This document shows positions 26,300 through 34,859 of a DNA stretch of 64,000 bases, piece by piece. The translations under genes were made by a program, and so were the position numbers. Within the stretch, counting starts at the first letter, position 1, and the number at the start of each line of letters is the position of its first letter. The DNA comes from Ruminiclostridium papyrosolvens C7 (GTDB lineage Bacteria; Bacillota; Clostridia; Acetivibrionales; DSM-1351), in contig NZ_ATAY01000006.1 of the NCBI RefSeq assembly GCF_000421965.1, forward strand, positions 62,001 through 126,000, read 5' to 3'. The notes beneath the pieces are model-generated. The model saw nothing but the letters and a program-made list of their open reading frames with translations. It was not told the origin of the DNA and did not search any database.

Positions 26300-27277
26300 A
26301 TGCGGCTTTTTCCTGTTGCTTATGCGGAGCGCAAAAGTGTTTTACCTAAGAATATCTTTTTGGCAGTAATCTATATATTGGTTTTGTTGTTAGCCGCTGT
26401 TGCTGCGATTTCCTTTTTTTCTGCATGGAGAATTACCCATCCCATAAAGGTTACTACTCCTCAGATATCCTCCAATATAGCACCTGACTATAATAATATA
26501 AGCTTTACGGTAGGTGAATCCAAAGAAAAAATAAACGGCTGGTTTTTCCCATACAGCGGCTCCAAAAAAACTGTACTTATGGTTCACGGCTATGGAAAAA
26601 ACAGACTGCAGTTTGAGGAACAAACCTTCCCTCTTATTGCAGATCTGAATAGAGAAGGTTTCAATGTAATGACCTATGATCTGAGAGGTTCCGGCAACTC
26701 ATCCGGTTCAATCTCAACCTTCGGTAGAAATGAGACCGCTGATGTTTTAAGTGCTGTAAAATATCTTAACCAGCGGACTACTGAACAGATTATTCTAATG
26801 GGTTTCTCTACGGGAGCATCTTCGTGCCTGTCCGCACTAACACAGACTCCGTATAGAGATAGTATTATTGGCGTAATTGCAGACAGTCCTTACTCAAATA
26901 TAGATGATTATATTGACTATATAGTGGAATCGTCTCTGTGGCTCCCTGATATCCCCTTTAAACCTGCTGTGAAATTTGCTGTTAAAAAGATTGCAAAGGT
27001 TGACAGTTCAATGGACATAATATCAAAAGTATCTTCTATTATTCCAACTCCGGTACTTTTGATTGATGGGGCACAGGATACTCCCAGTACCTCTGATAAT
27101 GCAAAGTTGATTTATGAGATGTATAAAAGAAAAAGTCCCGTACAGGCACACTATTGGAATTCAGGTGCAGCCGGTTATGGTGAAAGCTATTTGTCTGCAC
27201 AGGATAAATATATAGACCAGGTAGTTGAATTTTCAAATGAATGTGTTGAGGAAGCTGAAAAAGCAGTGCAGAAATAA
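26300..27277 (+). CDS. Membrane-anchored alpha/beta hydrolase
   Basis: This 325-residue protein has an N-terminal transmembrane helix (FLAVIYILVLLLAAVAAISFFSA region, about 20-42) followed by an alpha/beta hydrolase domain. The oxyanion strand VLMVHGYGKNR (92-102), the nucleophile elbow G168-F-S170-T-G, and the acid in LLIDGAQDTPS are visible. The usual terminal histidine is not obvious near the C-terminus (AHYWNSGAAGYGESY), so catalysis needs checking. It resembles the YqkD/BAAT-like 'alpha/beta hydrolase' family of Firmicutes. GGAGGATAG precedes ATG 26300, and a strong terminator follows. Confidence 0.85.
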   Translation: MRLFPVAYAERKSVLPKNIFLAVIYILVLLLAAVAAISFFSAWRITHPIKVTTPQISSNIAPDYNNISFTVGESKEKINGWFFPYSGSKKTVLMVHGYGKNRLQFEEQTFPLIADLNREGFNVMTYDLRGSGNSSGSISTFGRNETADVLSAVKYLNQRTTEQIILMGFSTGASSCLSALTQTPYRDSIIGVIADSPYSNIDDYIDYIVESSLWLPDIPFKPAVKFAVKKIAKVDSSMDIISKVSSIIPTPVLLIDGAQDTPSTSDNAKLIYEMYKRKSPVQAHYWNSGAAGYGESYLSAQDKYIDQVVEFSNECVEEAEKAVQK

Positions 27278-27288
27278 CGTAAAAAAAT

Positions 27289-27344
27289 AAGTGTAATTGT
27301 TAAACCATTTTATCGTGATTTAACAATTGCACTTTTTTGTTTTA
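27289..27344 (+). terminator. Rho-independent terminator after the alpha/beta hydrolase
   Basis: AAGTGTAATTGTTAAA (27289-27304) pairs with 27319-27334 with one mismatch and is followed by TTTTTGTTTT. It begins 12 bases after the stop codon. Confidence 0.9.
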
Positions 27345-27371
27345 AGTCTCGTAACTTAACCGGAATATAAA

Positions 27372-28715
27372 TTATTCTGCATATTCCTTAATTTCGAAGC
27401 TTGCTATCTTGTTATATGCGATATATTCCTTTCTGCTTAGGAAAGGTTTAATATTGTTCTTTTTATTAAATATGTAATACGACGGTGCGCTACCGTTTGA
27501 GCTGTTATCATACCAAGTTAAAAAGCTATCAAGTTCAACACCATTTAAATCGTATTCCTTTATCACTCCATTAACCATTGTTATTTCAAGTATTGCACTG
27601 TTTCCTGTAATAACCGGTGGATTCTCATTGCCACCATCACCGGTACCGCCTGTACTAGTGGGTGTATATTCTTCTACTGATTTTAAAGTAGCACCTCCGT
27701 ACCTTCCCCCTATAGCATAAATTTTACCATTTAGTACCGCTACACCGGGGTCATTTCTACCCGCCAACATAGGTGCATCATAGGTCCATTTGTCAGTGGC
27801 AGGGTCATATTCTTCAACTAATTTGTTGCCGCTAGCCCCAACTATATATATTTTCCCATTTAATACTACTGCTCTCCCTGACGCACCTGAATAAGCGGGC
27901 ATTGATGTCTTTGTTGTCCAAGTGTTTGTTAAAGGGTCATATTCCTCTATGGAAGAAGCAACATCACTACCAACAGTGGTACCCCCTAGTACGTATATTT
28001 TGTCGTTTAGTACAGCTATTTCAAATCTAGACCTGGTATTGTGCATAGGCGACTTTGATGTCCAAGTGTCAGTTGCTGGGTCGTATTCCTCCACAGAACC
28101 GAGATAATTCTTACCATCATACCCACCTATTGCATAGATTTTTCCGTTTATCACAGCTGCTTTAAACTGTTGCCTAACAACGGACATAGAAGCCTTTAAT
28201 CTCCATATATTATCTGCAGGGTCATATTCCTCCACCGAATTAACTCCACTTCCGCCTATAGCATATATTTTCCCATTTACTAAGGCTGATGCAAAGCTAC
28301 TCCTCCGTGTATTCATAGCTGCCATAGTTTTCCACGTGTTGGTTTCAGGGTTATATTCTTCTACCGCTGTATCGCAACCATAGGTGCCTCCTCCACCACC
28401 TACTGCATAAATTTTTCCGCCTGTTACCACTACTTGATGATCATATCTTGAATAGGCCATGGGTGCTTTTGTGATCCAGATATCAGTTGCAGGATCATAT
28501 TGCTCCACTGAGTTTAATGTAGTACTTCCATGCCCTCCAATCATGTATATCTGGTTGTTTAGAACTACTGCATCAGTGAGATACCTTGCAGTCGCCATAG
28601 GTGCTTTTGTTGTCCAGGTATTCGGGTCTGCCGCAAATACCATACTGCTTGAAATTACGATGACTAACATAAATACCATTGCACTAAAAATCTTTAACTT
28701 GTCCTTTAAGCTCAT
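27372..28715 (-). CDS. Secreted Kelch-repeat protein
   Basis: This protein of about 447 residues has a signal peptide (MSLKDKLKIFSAMVFMLVIVISSSM region) ending near VFAADP. It is followed by seven Kelch repeats of about 45 residues. Each carries the pattern NGKIYAIGG ... SVEEYDPATDTW, which builds a seven-bladed beta-propeller. A linker rich in G, N and T leads to a C-terminal domain of about 80 residues (AILEITMVNGVIKEYDLNG onward) seen at the end of other secreted clostridial repeat proteins. There is no dockerin or sortase signal. The ATG at 28715 is preferred, with AAAGGA 12 bases upstream. A role in carbohydrate or surface binding is possible but unproven. Confidence 0.87.
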   Translation of the reverse strand: MSLKDKLKIFSAMVFMLVIVISSSMVFAADPNTWTTKAPMATARYLTDAVVLNNQIYMIGGHGSTTLNSVEQYDPATDIWITKAPMAYSRYDHQVVVTGGKIYAVGGGGGTYGCDTAVEEYNPETNTWKTMAAMNTRRSSFASALVNGKIYAIGGSGVNSVEEYDPADNIWRLKASMSVVRQQFKAAVINGKIYAIGGYDGKNYLGSVEEYDPATDTWTSKSPMHNTRSRFEIAVLNDKIYVLGGTTVGSDVASSIEEYDPLTNTWTTKTSMPAYSGASGRAVVLNGKIYIVGASGNKLVEEYDPATDKWTYDAPMLAGRNDPGVAVLNGKIYAIGGRYGGATLKSVEEYTPTSTGGTGDGGNENPPVITGNSAILEITMVNGVIKEYDLNGVELDSFLTWYDNSSNGSAPSYYIFNKKNNIKPFLSRKEYIAYNKIASFEIKEYAE

Positions 28716-28837
28716 TTGTACTACCATCCTTTCAGTCTTTTGTATATTTCTGTATTATTATACACCATTATCCAAGTAATGTGCAGTCTTGTAATTTATG
28801 TTAACAAGGGGTATAATGAAATATTAATTCCTATATA

Positions 28838-28873
28838 TGTAAAAAGTACACCCATTAAAAATAGGTGTACTTT
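28838..28873 (-). terminator. Terminator at the end of the late flagellar block
   Basis: AAAGTACACC (28843-28852) pairs with GGTGTACTTT (28864-28873), and a T run follows on the minus strand. It lies 17 bases beyond the stop of the FlgN/FliT-like gene. Confidence 0.85.
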
Positions 28874-28889
28874 ATCTTAACGTATTATT

Positions 28890-29372
28890 TTATTTTTTTG
28901 TGTCAAAATAATATGATTGTTGGGGCAGTTTCCCTCCGATATTATAGCCGTTGTTTGCTATCTTACCTTGTTTTACCTGCCTTATTTGTCCTCCCAGACT
29001 GTCCAGAACACCTCTGGCTTTCATATTATTTTCATTTTCAGCAGCTTGTATTTCTTTTATTGTATCAAATATTGTTTTGATAGTCTGTTGTAGTCGTACA
29101 ACCTCATTGTACTCAGATATGCTTACTTCTTCCATACTCTCTATTCCAAGAATAGATTTCAGCCTTGAATAATATACCTCAAATGCGTCATCCAGCTCGT
29201 TAATTTCATCTATTAGTTTCTGCTTAACATCGACCAAGTTTTGTAATTCATTTATACTGTCTTCAGTTATTACGTCAGACTGTCGTTTTGTAAGGGTTAA
29301 AATTTTTTTCATATTATCTGACTTTTTCAAAGATAATTCAGTAAGTTTTTGAATATATTGTTCAGGTGCCAT
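28890..29372 (-). CDS. FlgN/FliT-like flagellar export chaperone
   Basis: This 160-residue, mainly helical and acidic protein looks like a FlgN-type chaperone: long amphipathic helices (EELSLKKSDNMKKILTLTKRQSDVI-like) and an unstructured tail. ATG 29372 follows GGAGGAGAG. Its place after fliS matches the fliT position in Bacillus (fliD-fliS-fliT), and its fold matches FlgN, so it is probably the chaperone for FliD. Another FlgN-type gene sits at 40987, so the cluster encodes two. Confidence 0.75.
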   Translation of the reverse strand: MAPEQYIQKLTELSLKKSDNMKKILTLTKRQSDVITEDSINELQNLVDVKQKLIDEINELDDAFEVYYSRLKSILGIESMEEVSISEYNEVVRLQQTIKTIFDTIKEIQAAENENNMKARGVLDSLGGQIRQVKQGKIANNGYNIGGKLPQQSYYFDTKK

Positions 29373-29408
29373 TATTTCTCTCCTCCAAAGCCTTGTAATT
29401 AATAAATA

Positions 29409-29441
29409 CACCTCGCACTAAATCTGATTGTGTGCGAGGTG
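29409..29441 (-). terminator. Hairpin between fliS and the FlgN/FliT-like gene
   Basis: CACCTCGCAC (29409-29418) pairs perfectly with GTGCGAGGTG (29432-29441). It begins 18 bases after the fliS stop. The minus-strand tail is only TATTTATTAATT, so it may be a weak or attenuating terminator. Confidence 0.5.
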
Positions 29442-29458
29442 CTTTTACAATTCAATAC

Positions 29459-29863
29459 TTACCTTGCAATCTGATCCGTAGATGAAACATGCCGTTTGGC
29501 AAGCTTCATAGCCTGCGTCCATGTATCTCTGAGATCTTTTGCCATTCCCAACACTTCTTCCAGAATATCTTTATCCTTTTTTATATTTGCCTGAATCAAT
29601 CTTCTGTGCATGTATTCATATATACTATCTAGATGTTTGGACACTTCGTATTTCATATCCAAGGTCACCTGAAATTCCCTGACTATATCCTGTGCACGAA
29701 TAATTGAGTTATTGGCTCTTTCAATGTTCTTCTCGTCAATAGCACTCTGTGCCAGCATAATGAATTTAACCAAACCATTATACAACATCAGAGTCAGTTC
29801 CTCTGGAGTAGCCGTGTATACCGAATTTTCTTTATATTGATTATAACCATTGTTCACCATCAT
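29459..29863 (-). CDS. fliS: Flagellar export chaperone FliS
   Basis: This 134-residue helical protein binds newly made flagellin in the cytoplasm and delivers it to the export gate. The motif NGYNQYKENSVYTATPEELTLMLY at the N-terminus and the helix FIMLAQSAIDEKNIERANNSIIRAQDIV are strongly conserved. The start is ATG 29863 or the adjacent ATG 29860, with AGGAGG 6 bases upstream. In B. subtilis FliS also antagonises FliW-dependent control indirectly by binding Hag, and FliW and CsrA are both encoded in this block. Confidence 0.95.
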   Translation of the reverse strand: MMVNNGYNQYKENSVYTATPEELTLMLYNGLVKFIMLAQSAIDEKNIERANNSIIRAQDIVREFQVTLDMKYEVSKHLDSIYEYMHRRLIQANIKKDKDILEEVLGMAKDLRDTWTQAMKLAKRHVSSTDQIAR

Positions 29864-29894
29864 TAGCAACCTCCTGCTGTTCTCTAGTCTCTAT

Positions 29895-30314
29895 TTATTG
29901 TCCGGAACTGAATTGGGATGCAAGCCAGTTAGATTGTGAACTCATCTGGCTTAGCATTTTCTCCATGTTTGCATACTTTGCATATAGTGTATTTTCCTTG
30001 GAAGTGAGTTTCTCATTTAAATCATCTATTGTTTTATCAAAGCCCAAAATCTCCTTTATTAAGGAGTTGGTGTATTCTGATGCATCACCAACCTGACCGG
30101 CTTTCATTATCAATGTTCCGAGATTGCTCTTGGCATCAGGTGTAGTTCTGATTGCATCCTGTATAATATCAGAGAATCTGTCTGCAAGCCCGGATTCTTT
30201 ATACCTCTCCTTTTTGATTGCAGAATCACCGGAAGCCTTATAATACGACTTATCCGAAGCCGCAGTAAAGAGATTTGTGACCTCGTCGGGATTATTAGTC
30301 AGTGCTTCCTTCAA
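29895..30314 (-). CDS. fliD: C-terminal fragment of filament cap protein FliD (frame-shifted)
   Basis: The 139 residues continue FliD_C after the break in the main fliD frame. The first recognisable residues are EKGKLVIDESKLKEAL, the usual segment before the last helices, and the frame is open back to 30347. A TTG at 30314 is only the first formal start and has no ribosome site of its own. The ending YANMEKMLSQMSSQSNWLASQFSSGQ is the normal FliD C-terminus. Adding one A to the A5 run at 30342-30346 would fuse this frame to the preceding one. As the sequence stands this part is probably untranslated. Confidence 0.88.
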   Translation of the reverse strand: MKEALTNNPDEVTNLFTAASDKSYYKASGDSAIKKERYKESGLADRFSDIIQDAIRTTPDAKSNLGTLIMKAGQVGDASEYTNSLIKEILGFDKTIDDLNEKLTSKENTLYAKYANMEKMLSQMSSQSNWLASQFSSGQ

Positions 30315-30328
30315 CTTTGATTCATCTA

Positions 30329-32014
30329 TTACGAGTTTACCTTTTTCTCACTTATTTCTGTATTCAACTTATCAATTAAGGCATTGTACTGGTCCACAAA
30401 ACTTTTAATAGTGTTAAAGGTTTTACTTGTATCACTTGCAACGGTTACTTTTATTGGATCTGCACCTGCTGGCAAATCCTTCAATATATTAAATGTAAGT
30501 CCGGCATAGGTAAATGAATTATTAGGCCTTACTATAGTCATGGAGGTTCCGTCCTCACCTGTAACCGTCACACTTGCATCACTTCCGACAGCACCCGTAC
30601 CGGCTATCCCCAGTGATGACATGAAACCTCCTGCAGTATCAACTATATCAAGCTTAGAGGTAGCACCGGTATCCTTAGCCTGTATTTTAAAGCTATTTGT
30701 GGTAACATCATAGCTCATGGTTGCATTAGCAGTAGTGTCCATATTTACTTTTCTCATTATATCATTTATTGATGTAGTCGCAGGGTCAAATGAAAAAGTG
30801 GAAGTTCCCTTGGAACTTGTTATTGTAAACTCTATATTTTTAGAGAAAGTACCATCTGCATTTTTAATTGATGTCCCGTCGGAATTTTTAAATGGGTCAA
30901 TTGCAAAGCCTGCACCTATCCTTGAAAGCATTGCTTTTAAATCAACCTTATTTGAAGTATTGGAGCTATCAATCTGAAGTATTGCATTAGCTGCTCCATT
31001 AACTGTATACCCTATGGAGAAATTCACACCTGCATCAGATTTTAGTACAACCTTCCCATTATTTATATCTGCTGTTACACCTGAACCGGCTCCGAACGCA
31101 GCATCAATCCCATTCTGAATGGCAGCTTTCAGATCATCTGCAGTTGTAAAAGTTGAGTTTCCGGCCAATGGCAGTACGGTAATAGTTTTTGTGCTGTTTC
31201 CAATGGTAAGCTCAAATTTATTATTACCACCATTTAATTCAAAAGGGGTAGTACCAGATGGTACTGTGCTGAATAATTTCCCTGCTCCTTCATTATTGAC
31301 AGTACCTATTGAAAAAGTATCCGTGTTTCTAAGGGTAGTAAATTTAAGCCTTCCCCCGTTATTTTCAACTTTTATTTTACCATTGCCTAAAGAATCCGTT
31401 CCAAAGGCATTGTTTAATTTACTTTGAAGTTGAGAAACCAAATCGTCTACACTTGAAATTTGACCGGAGTCATTGTCCAATTTTATATCTACTGTTTTAC
31501 CATTCAGGGTTATTCTGAATATATTATTATAACTGGAACTTTTTATTGTATCTAAATCTGCCTGAGAAATCATACCTGTTTCAACAGTATTAGTAACATT
31601 TGCTCCGGTCGATATACGAGCATAGGTCGCTGCAACAATATTTGATAATGAATATACCCCCGCTTTAGCCCCACTTCCTGCAGTTACACTAACGACATCA
31701 GAGGAACTTCCTGCGGCCAGTGCAGCGGTATAACCGGAGAATGTAGATACCAATTTCAAATTGGTGGTTGAAGTAACAGTATCAAAAAATTGATTATAAA
31801 AGCTCTGCAGCGATGATGTTACATCTCTATAAGCATCAATCATCCACATATTCAACTCTCTGCTTTGCTTTACCTTATCGATCCTTGCCTGATCCTTTGA
31901 AAGTGCTGCCTTCACCAAAGCATCAGTGTCAAAACCAGATATCATTCCAGTCAGTCTTGAGTAATTTGTAGTACCCTGCATTCCACTTGTATTTGAGGAA
32001 CTGTTAACATTCAT
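30329..32014 (-). CDS. fliD: Filament cap protein FliD, N-terminal and central part (truncated by frame shift)
   Basis: FliD caps the growing flagellum and folds exported flagellin. This frame has the FliD_N domain (LTGMISGFDTDALVKAALSKD, about 15-110), a central flagellin-hook IN-like region, and the start of FliD_C (FNTIKSFVDQYNALIDKLNTEIS). It stops after SEKKVNS instead of continuing. ATG 32014 has AAGGTAGAG upstream. The region between the two fragments is also shorter than the roughly 80-residue YRDY-type segment present in many clostridial FliDs. The gene follows flaG by 4 bases. If real, the lesion would prevent filament growth. Confidence 0.9.
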   Translation of the reverse strand: MNVNSSSNTSGMQGTTNYSRLTGMISGFDTDALVKAALSKDQARIDKVKQSRELNMWMIDAYRDVTSSLQSFYNQFFDTVTSTTNLKLVSTFSGYTAALAAGSSSDVVSVTAGSGAKAGVYSLSNIVAATYARISTGANVTNTVETGMISQADLDTIKSSSYNNIFRITLNGKTVDIKLDNDSGQISSVDDLVSQLQSKLNNAFGTDSLGNGKIKVENNGGRLKFTTLRNTDTFSIGTVNNEGAGKLFSTVPSGTTPFELNGGNNKFELTIGNSTKTITVLPLAGNSTFTTADDLKAAIQNGIDAAFGAGSGVTADINNGKVVLKSDAGVNFSIGYTVNGAANAILQIDSSNTSNKVDLKAMLSRIGAGFAIDPFKNSDGTSIKNADGTFSKNIEFTITSSKGTSTFSFDPATTSINDIMRKVNMDTTANATMSYDVTTNSFKIQAKDTGATSKLDIVDTAGGFMSSLGIAGTGAVGSDASVTVTGEDGTSMTIVRPNNSFTYAGLTFNILKDLPAGADPIKVTVASDTSKTFNTIKSFVDQYNALIDKLNTEISEKKVNS

Positions 32015-32018
32015 ATCT

Positions 32019-32405
32019 CTACCTTCTTTCGTCAACTAATATGCCAGCCATCTCACACATCTTCGCTACCATATCCAAAACCTTTTCGTTAGGAATCTCA
32101 CGAACAAGTTCATTTGTATCTGAATCAAATACCTTTACAACTATTTCATTTGTCTTTTCATGAATAGAAAATTCGAATCTTCTATTTCCCCCTGAAATCG
32201 CCTTGTTTGCTTTTTGTATCGCTTCGATAACTACTCTCTCAGAGACAGGCATGTTGTCTTTATCATAATCGTTTATTTGGGATATTGACTTTGTGGTTGT
32301 CAATGTCCTATCCGGTTTGCCTATTGTACTTATTTTTTGAATATCTGCGTTATTACTTTTTGAACTGATACTATTACTCATTAATTCACTGCCATCTATT
32401 TTCAT
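32019..32405 (-). CDS. flaG: FlaG family flagellar protein
   Basis: FlaG affects filament length in several bacteria. This 128-residue protein has a variable, serine-rich N-terminal half and the FlaG core RRFEFSIHEKTNEIVVKVFDSDTNELVREIP, followed by the closing helix ending VDERR. GGAGGTGCAGGT precedes ATG 32405. A sigma-D-like promoter lies 31 bases upstream. It directly precedes fliD, as in Bacillus (yvyC-fliD-fliS-fliT). Confidence 0.93.
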   Translation of the reverse strand: MKIDGSELMSNSISSKSNNADIQKISTIGKPDRTLTTTKSISQINDYDKDNMPVSERVVIEAIQKANKAISGGNRRFEFSIHEKTNEIVVKVFDSDTNELVREIPNEKVLDMVAKMCEMAGILVDERR

Positions 32406-32435
32406 ACCTGCACCTCCAAAACTCTTCTTCTTATT

Positions 32436-32463
32436 CTATCGGAAAAAACCAACCATGTATTTA
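32436..32463 (-). promoter_or_regulatory. Sigma-D-like promoter of flaG-fliD-fliS
   Basis: On the minus strand TAAA (32460-32463) is followed after 16 bases by TCCGATAG (32436-32443), close to the sigma-D consensus TAAA-N15-GCCGATAT. Spacing is one base longer than optimal. It lies 31 bases before the flaG start. Confidence 0.6.
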
Positions 32464-32501
32464 GCAGTTTTTGGAGTTAGCTATATTTTTCTATGTAAAT
32501 A

Positions 32502-33746
32502 TTAATTTTTTATCATAATAGTCATATATGCTAGGGTATTGTAATTCTTTTCACTTAACTGCTTTGCTAAATCTTTGAGAAAGACGGTATTATGATCAAC
32601 CGTTTTAGTGAATGTAGATATGAGCTTTATAAGCATATCTTCGTTAAGCCCCTTATTATACCCCGCCATCCCAATCAGATGAACCTTTATAATCGCATAA
32701 TGTAAAACCAACATAATATATGCATCAAAAATCGATCCATCGGTAAACGGAAATAATCTGGCAAATACATGATTAACAAGATAATTTTCAAATATATATT
32801 CGTGTTGATCCATATATGGTTTGTAATATTCTTCAAACGCCTTCTGGTAGTTATTTATAATTTCTTCCTTTGTTGCTTCTTCAGTATAATTAATGCCTTT
32901 TTGAAATTGTTCATAGCATTCCATATATATTTTACTAAGAACTCCCCTGTTCACACGAATATCAATAATATCCTTAATTAACTGCAATTGTACTGTACAA
33001 TCAGCCGGTATTGAATCAAGAACTCCTTTAAATGTCCCTTCTTCTATCATCTTATTATAGGATTGTATTATATTGGGTATGTCATTTACCTTGTTTTCAA
33101 TCACACATTTATTTAGTTTTTCTATAAACAGTCCTAGAATAATTAGCCTTTCCCACATAAAATAATTTCTGTTCTGTAAAATATCTATGGTAAATATCCT
33201 GATATCCCAGAAATATCTCTGAGGCCGATTTGCAAATTGTTTATCCTGTGTATTTAATCCAGGAGAACCCATTAAATCTGGGTTTGGAATATCTTCATAT
33301 TTGTCAAATTCCATGATTTCCGGATTCAATAGAGCCAATCTTGCCGCTGCCGGGCAGGATAGAGTAGTAGACATTTCAATTGCGTTGTCCACCCTATTTG
33401 CAGTTCTGGGGTAAATTGTACAAACTTTTGAAAGATAGCCTTCTCCGTATTCCCGTTGTATCTTGCAAAGCTTTTTATCGTTAAGAAAAGGGCATAGTGC
33501 TTCTTCATCAATCATTTTAATCTTTGCATAATTTACAATGTCTCCTCCATTTTTTCTTTCACGAGTTACATATTTATCTAATAGAGGCCTTAATTCACTA
33601 TCCTGTACACATCTATATTTTTTATAGGTTTCCTTGTCAATATTAACCCTCCAACCTTTACAACAGGAATCCTCACATTCAGAGCCAATACATCTGAATT
33701 TTCTAAAATACTGTGGGGTGAGAAATACTTTCATTTTTTCTGTCAT
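32502..33746 (-). CDS. fliB: FliB-type flagellin lysine N-methylase
   Basis: FliB methylates surface lysines of flagellin. This 414-residue protein has the cysteine-rich N-terminal motif FRCIGSECEDSCCKGWRV plus a CPFLNDKKLCKIQ segment and later CTIYPR, which match the FliB/YkgJ-related family with an iron-sulfur or zinc site. ATG 33746 follows GGAGGTAAAT; the longer frame extends upstream into the flagellin terminator. It lies directly after the flagellin gene on the same strand, as in other organisms with methylated flagellins. No SAM-binding fold of the common type is visible. Confidence 0.85.
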   Translation of the reverse strand: MTEKMKVFLTPQYFRKFRCIGSECEDSCCKGWRVNIDKETYKKYRCVQDSELRPLLDKYVTRERKNGGDIVNYAKIKMIDEEALCPFLNDKKLCKIQREYGEGYLSKVCTIYPRTANRVDNAIEMSTTLSCPAAARLALLNPEIMEFDKYEDIPNPDLMGSPGLNTQDKQFANRPQRYFWDIRIFTIDILQNRNYFMWERLIILGLFIEKLNKCVIENKVNDIPNIIQSYNKMIEEGTFKGVLDSIPADCTVQLQLIKDIIDIRVNRGVLSKIYMECYEQFQKGINYTEEATKEEIINNYQKAFEEYYKPYMDQHEYIFENYLVNHVFARLFPFTDGSIFDAYIMLVLHYAIIKVHLIGMAGYNKGLNEDMLIKLISTFTKTVDHNTVFLKDLAKQLSEKNYNTLAYMTIMIKN

Positions 33747-33782
33747 ATTTACCTCCAAAGGCATAAAGTAATTCCGAATAAA

Positions 33783-33822
33783 TGTAAAAATAAAGAGCCA
33801 GAGGCATATATCCCCCGGCTCT
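33783..33822 (-). terminator. Terminator of the flagellin gene
   Basis: AGAGCC (33794-33799) and GGCTCT (33817-33822) form the base of a G/C-rich hairpin, and on the minus strand it is followed by TTTATTTTTA. It starts about 22 bases after the flagellin stop and lies just ahead of fliB, allowing only partial read-through. Confidence 0.85.
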
Positions 33823-33843
33823 CCGTCAGTTGCAGAAAATTTA

Positions 33844-34674
33844 TTACCTGAGTAATTGAAGAACACCCTGTGGCTGCTGATTTGCTTGTGCAAGCATTGA
33901 CTGAGCTGCCTGTGACAGAATATTCTGCTTTGTAAATTCCATCATTTCCTTAGCCATATCTACATCACGGATACGTGATTCAGAAGCAGATAAATTCTCG
34001 GAATAAGTATCCAGGTTGTTTATATTGTATTCCAATCTGTTCTGATTTGCTCCATAATAAGAACGCATCGCACTTACGTTATTAATTTGAGTTTCAATAT
34101 CGTCAATATCATCACTTGCAGCGCTTGAAGTAGTCCAAGCAGTGGCATAACCTGAAACTGCTGTTACAACATCTTTAAGATCTGTTTTAGACGATGTAAG
34201 TGTCAGTTTCTGTGCGGATTCCTGTCCAACCTGCAGAACAATATCCTTAGTTCCATTACCATTAAGTAAAGAAATACCGTTGAATTTTGTATTGTCTTTT
34301 ATATCAGTAATCTGATTTCCAAGCTCTGCTACTTCTTCTGTTATTCTTGCCAAGTCGTTTGTTGCATCGTAGGTTCCGTTTGCAGCCTCAACAGCGAGTT
34401 CCTTAACACGAACAAGTATATTACTAACTGTAGCCAGTGCACCTTCACCAGTCTGTATCATTGAGATACCATCCTGTGAGTTTCTTGATGCCTGATCCAA
34501 ACCTCTGATCTGGCCTCTCATCTTTTCACTGATTGCCAAACCAGCAGCATCATCACCTGCACGGTTAATACGAAGACCTGATGATAATTTTTCTAATGAC
34601 TTACTTGTTGCAGTTGTATTGTTTGTCAACTGACGGTAAGTGTTCATTGCAGCAATATTGTGATTAATTCTCAT
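33844..34674 (-). CDS. hag: Flagellin
   Basis: This is a short 276-residue flagellin with conserved D0/D1 ends: MRINHNIAAMNTYRQL at the N-terminus, LEKLSSGLRINRAGDDAAGLAISEKMRGQI, and at the C-terminus SRIRDVDMAKEMMEFTKQNIL ending in LLR. The central variable domains D2/D3 are almost absent, as in Bacillus Hag. The ribosome site lies in a hairpin loop suited to CsrA control, and a sigma-D promoter lies upstream. fliW and csrA are the genes just before it and fliB just after. It is exported through the flagellar channel with FliS. Confidence 0.97.
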   Translation of the reverse strand: MRINHNIAAMNTYRQLTNNTTATSKSLEKLSSGLRINRAGDDAAGLAISEKMRGQIRGLDQASRNSQDGISMIQTGEGALATVSNILVRVKELAVEAANGTYDATNDLARITEEVAELGNQITDIKDNTKFNGISLLNGNGTKDIVLQVGQESAQKLTLTSSKTDLKDVVTAVSGYATAWTTSSAASDDIDDIETQINNVSAMRSYYGANQNRLEYNINNLDTYSENLSASESRIRDVDMAKEMMEFTKQNILSQAAQSMLAQANQQPQGVLQLLR

Positions 34675-34680
34675 AATATA

Positions 34681-34721
34681 AATCCTCCATGATTATATAT
34701 ATTTCCGGGATTCCTTTCCCG
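34681..34721 (-). promoter_or_regulatory. CsrA-type binding hairpins in the flagellin leader
   Basis: On the minus strand two small stems expose GGA. CGGGA-AAGGAA-TCCCG (34706-34721) has GGA in a six-base loop. AATC-ATGGAG-GATT (34681-34694) contains the Shine-Dalgarno sequence of the flagellin gene. The pair resembles the two CsrA sites of the B. subtilis hag leader. CsrA and its antagonist FliW are encoded immediately upstream. Confidence 0.75.
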
Positions 34722-34790
34722 AATGGTATGCAGGCCTGCCCTCCGCTTATCCGGCCGGTATACAGCGTATAGCCTTCCTGCTTAATTAAT

Positions 34791-34817
34791 ATATCGTACT
34801 TTTTTAAAAATACTTTA
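34791..34817 (-). promoter_or_regulatory. Sigma-D promoter of the flagellin gene
   Basis: On the minus strand TAAA (34814-34817), 15 bases, then TACGATAT (34791-34798) match TAAA-N15-GCCGATAT at all but two positions. A leader of about 110 bases would follow and contains the CsrA-type hairpins. Confidence 0.75.
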
Positions 34818-34859
34818 TAGCTAAAACTAAAAAACTTTAAACTTTTTTTGTTTTTAATA

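Noticed and set aside
27700-28700. Repetitive DNA in the Kelch gene as a tandem-repeat locus
   Set aside because: The repeats are protein Kelch blades of about 45 residues with diverged codons, not a DNA-level repeat array.
30329-30350. Programmed -1 ribosomal frameshift in fliD
   Set aside because: The run is G-AAA-AAG, not the canonical A-AAA-AAG, and no clear downstream stimulatory stem was seen; a simple one-base change explains it better.
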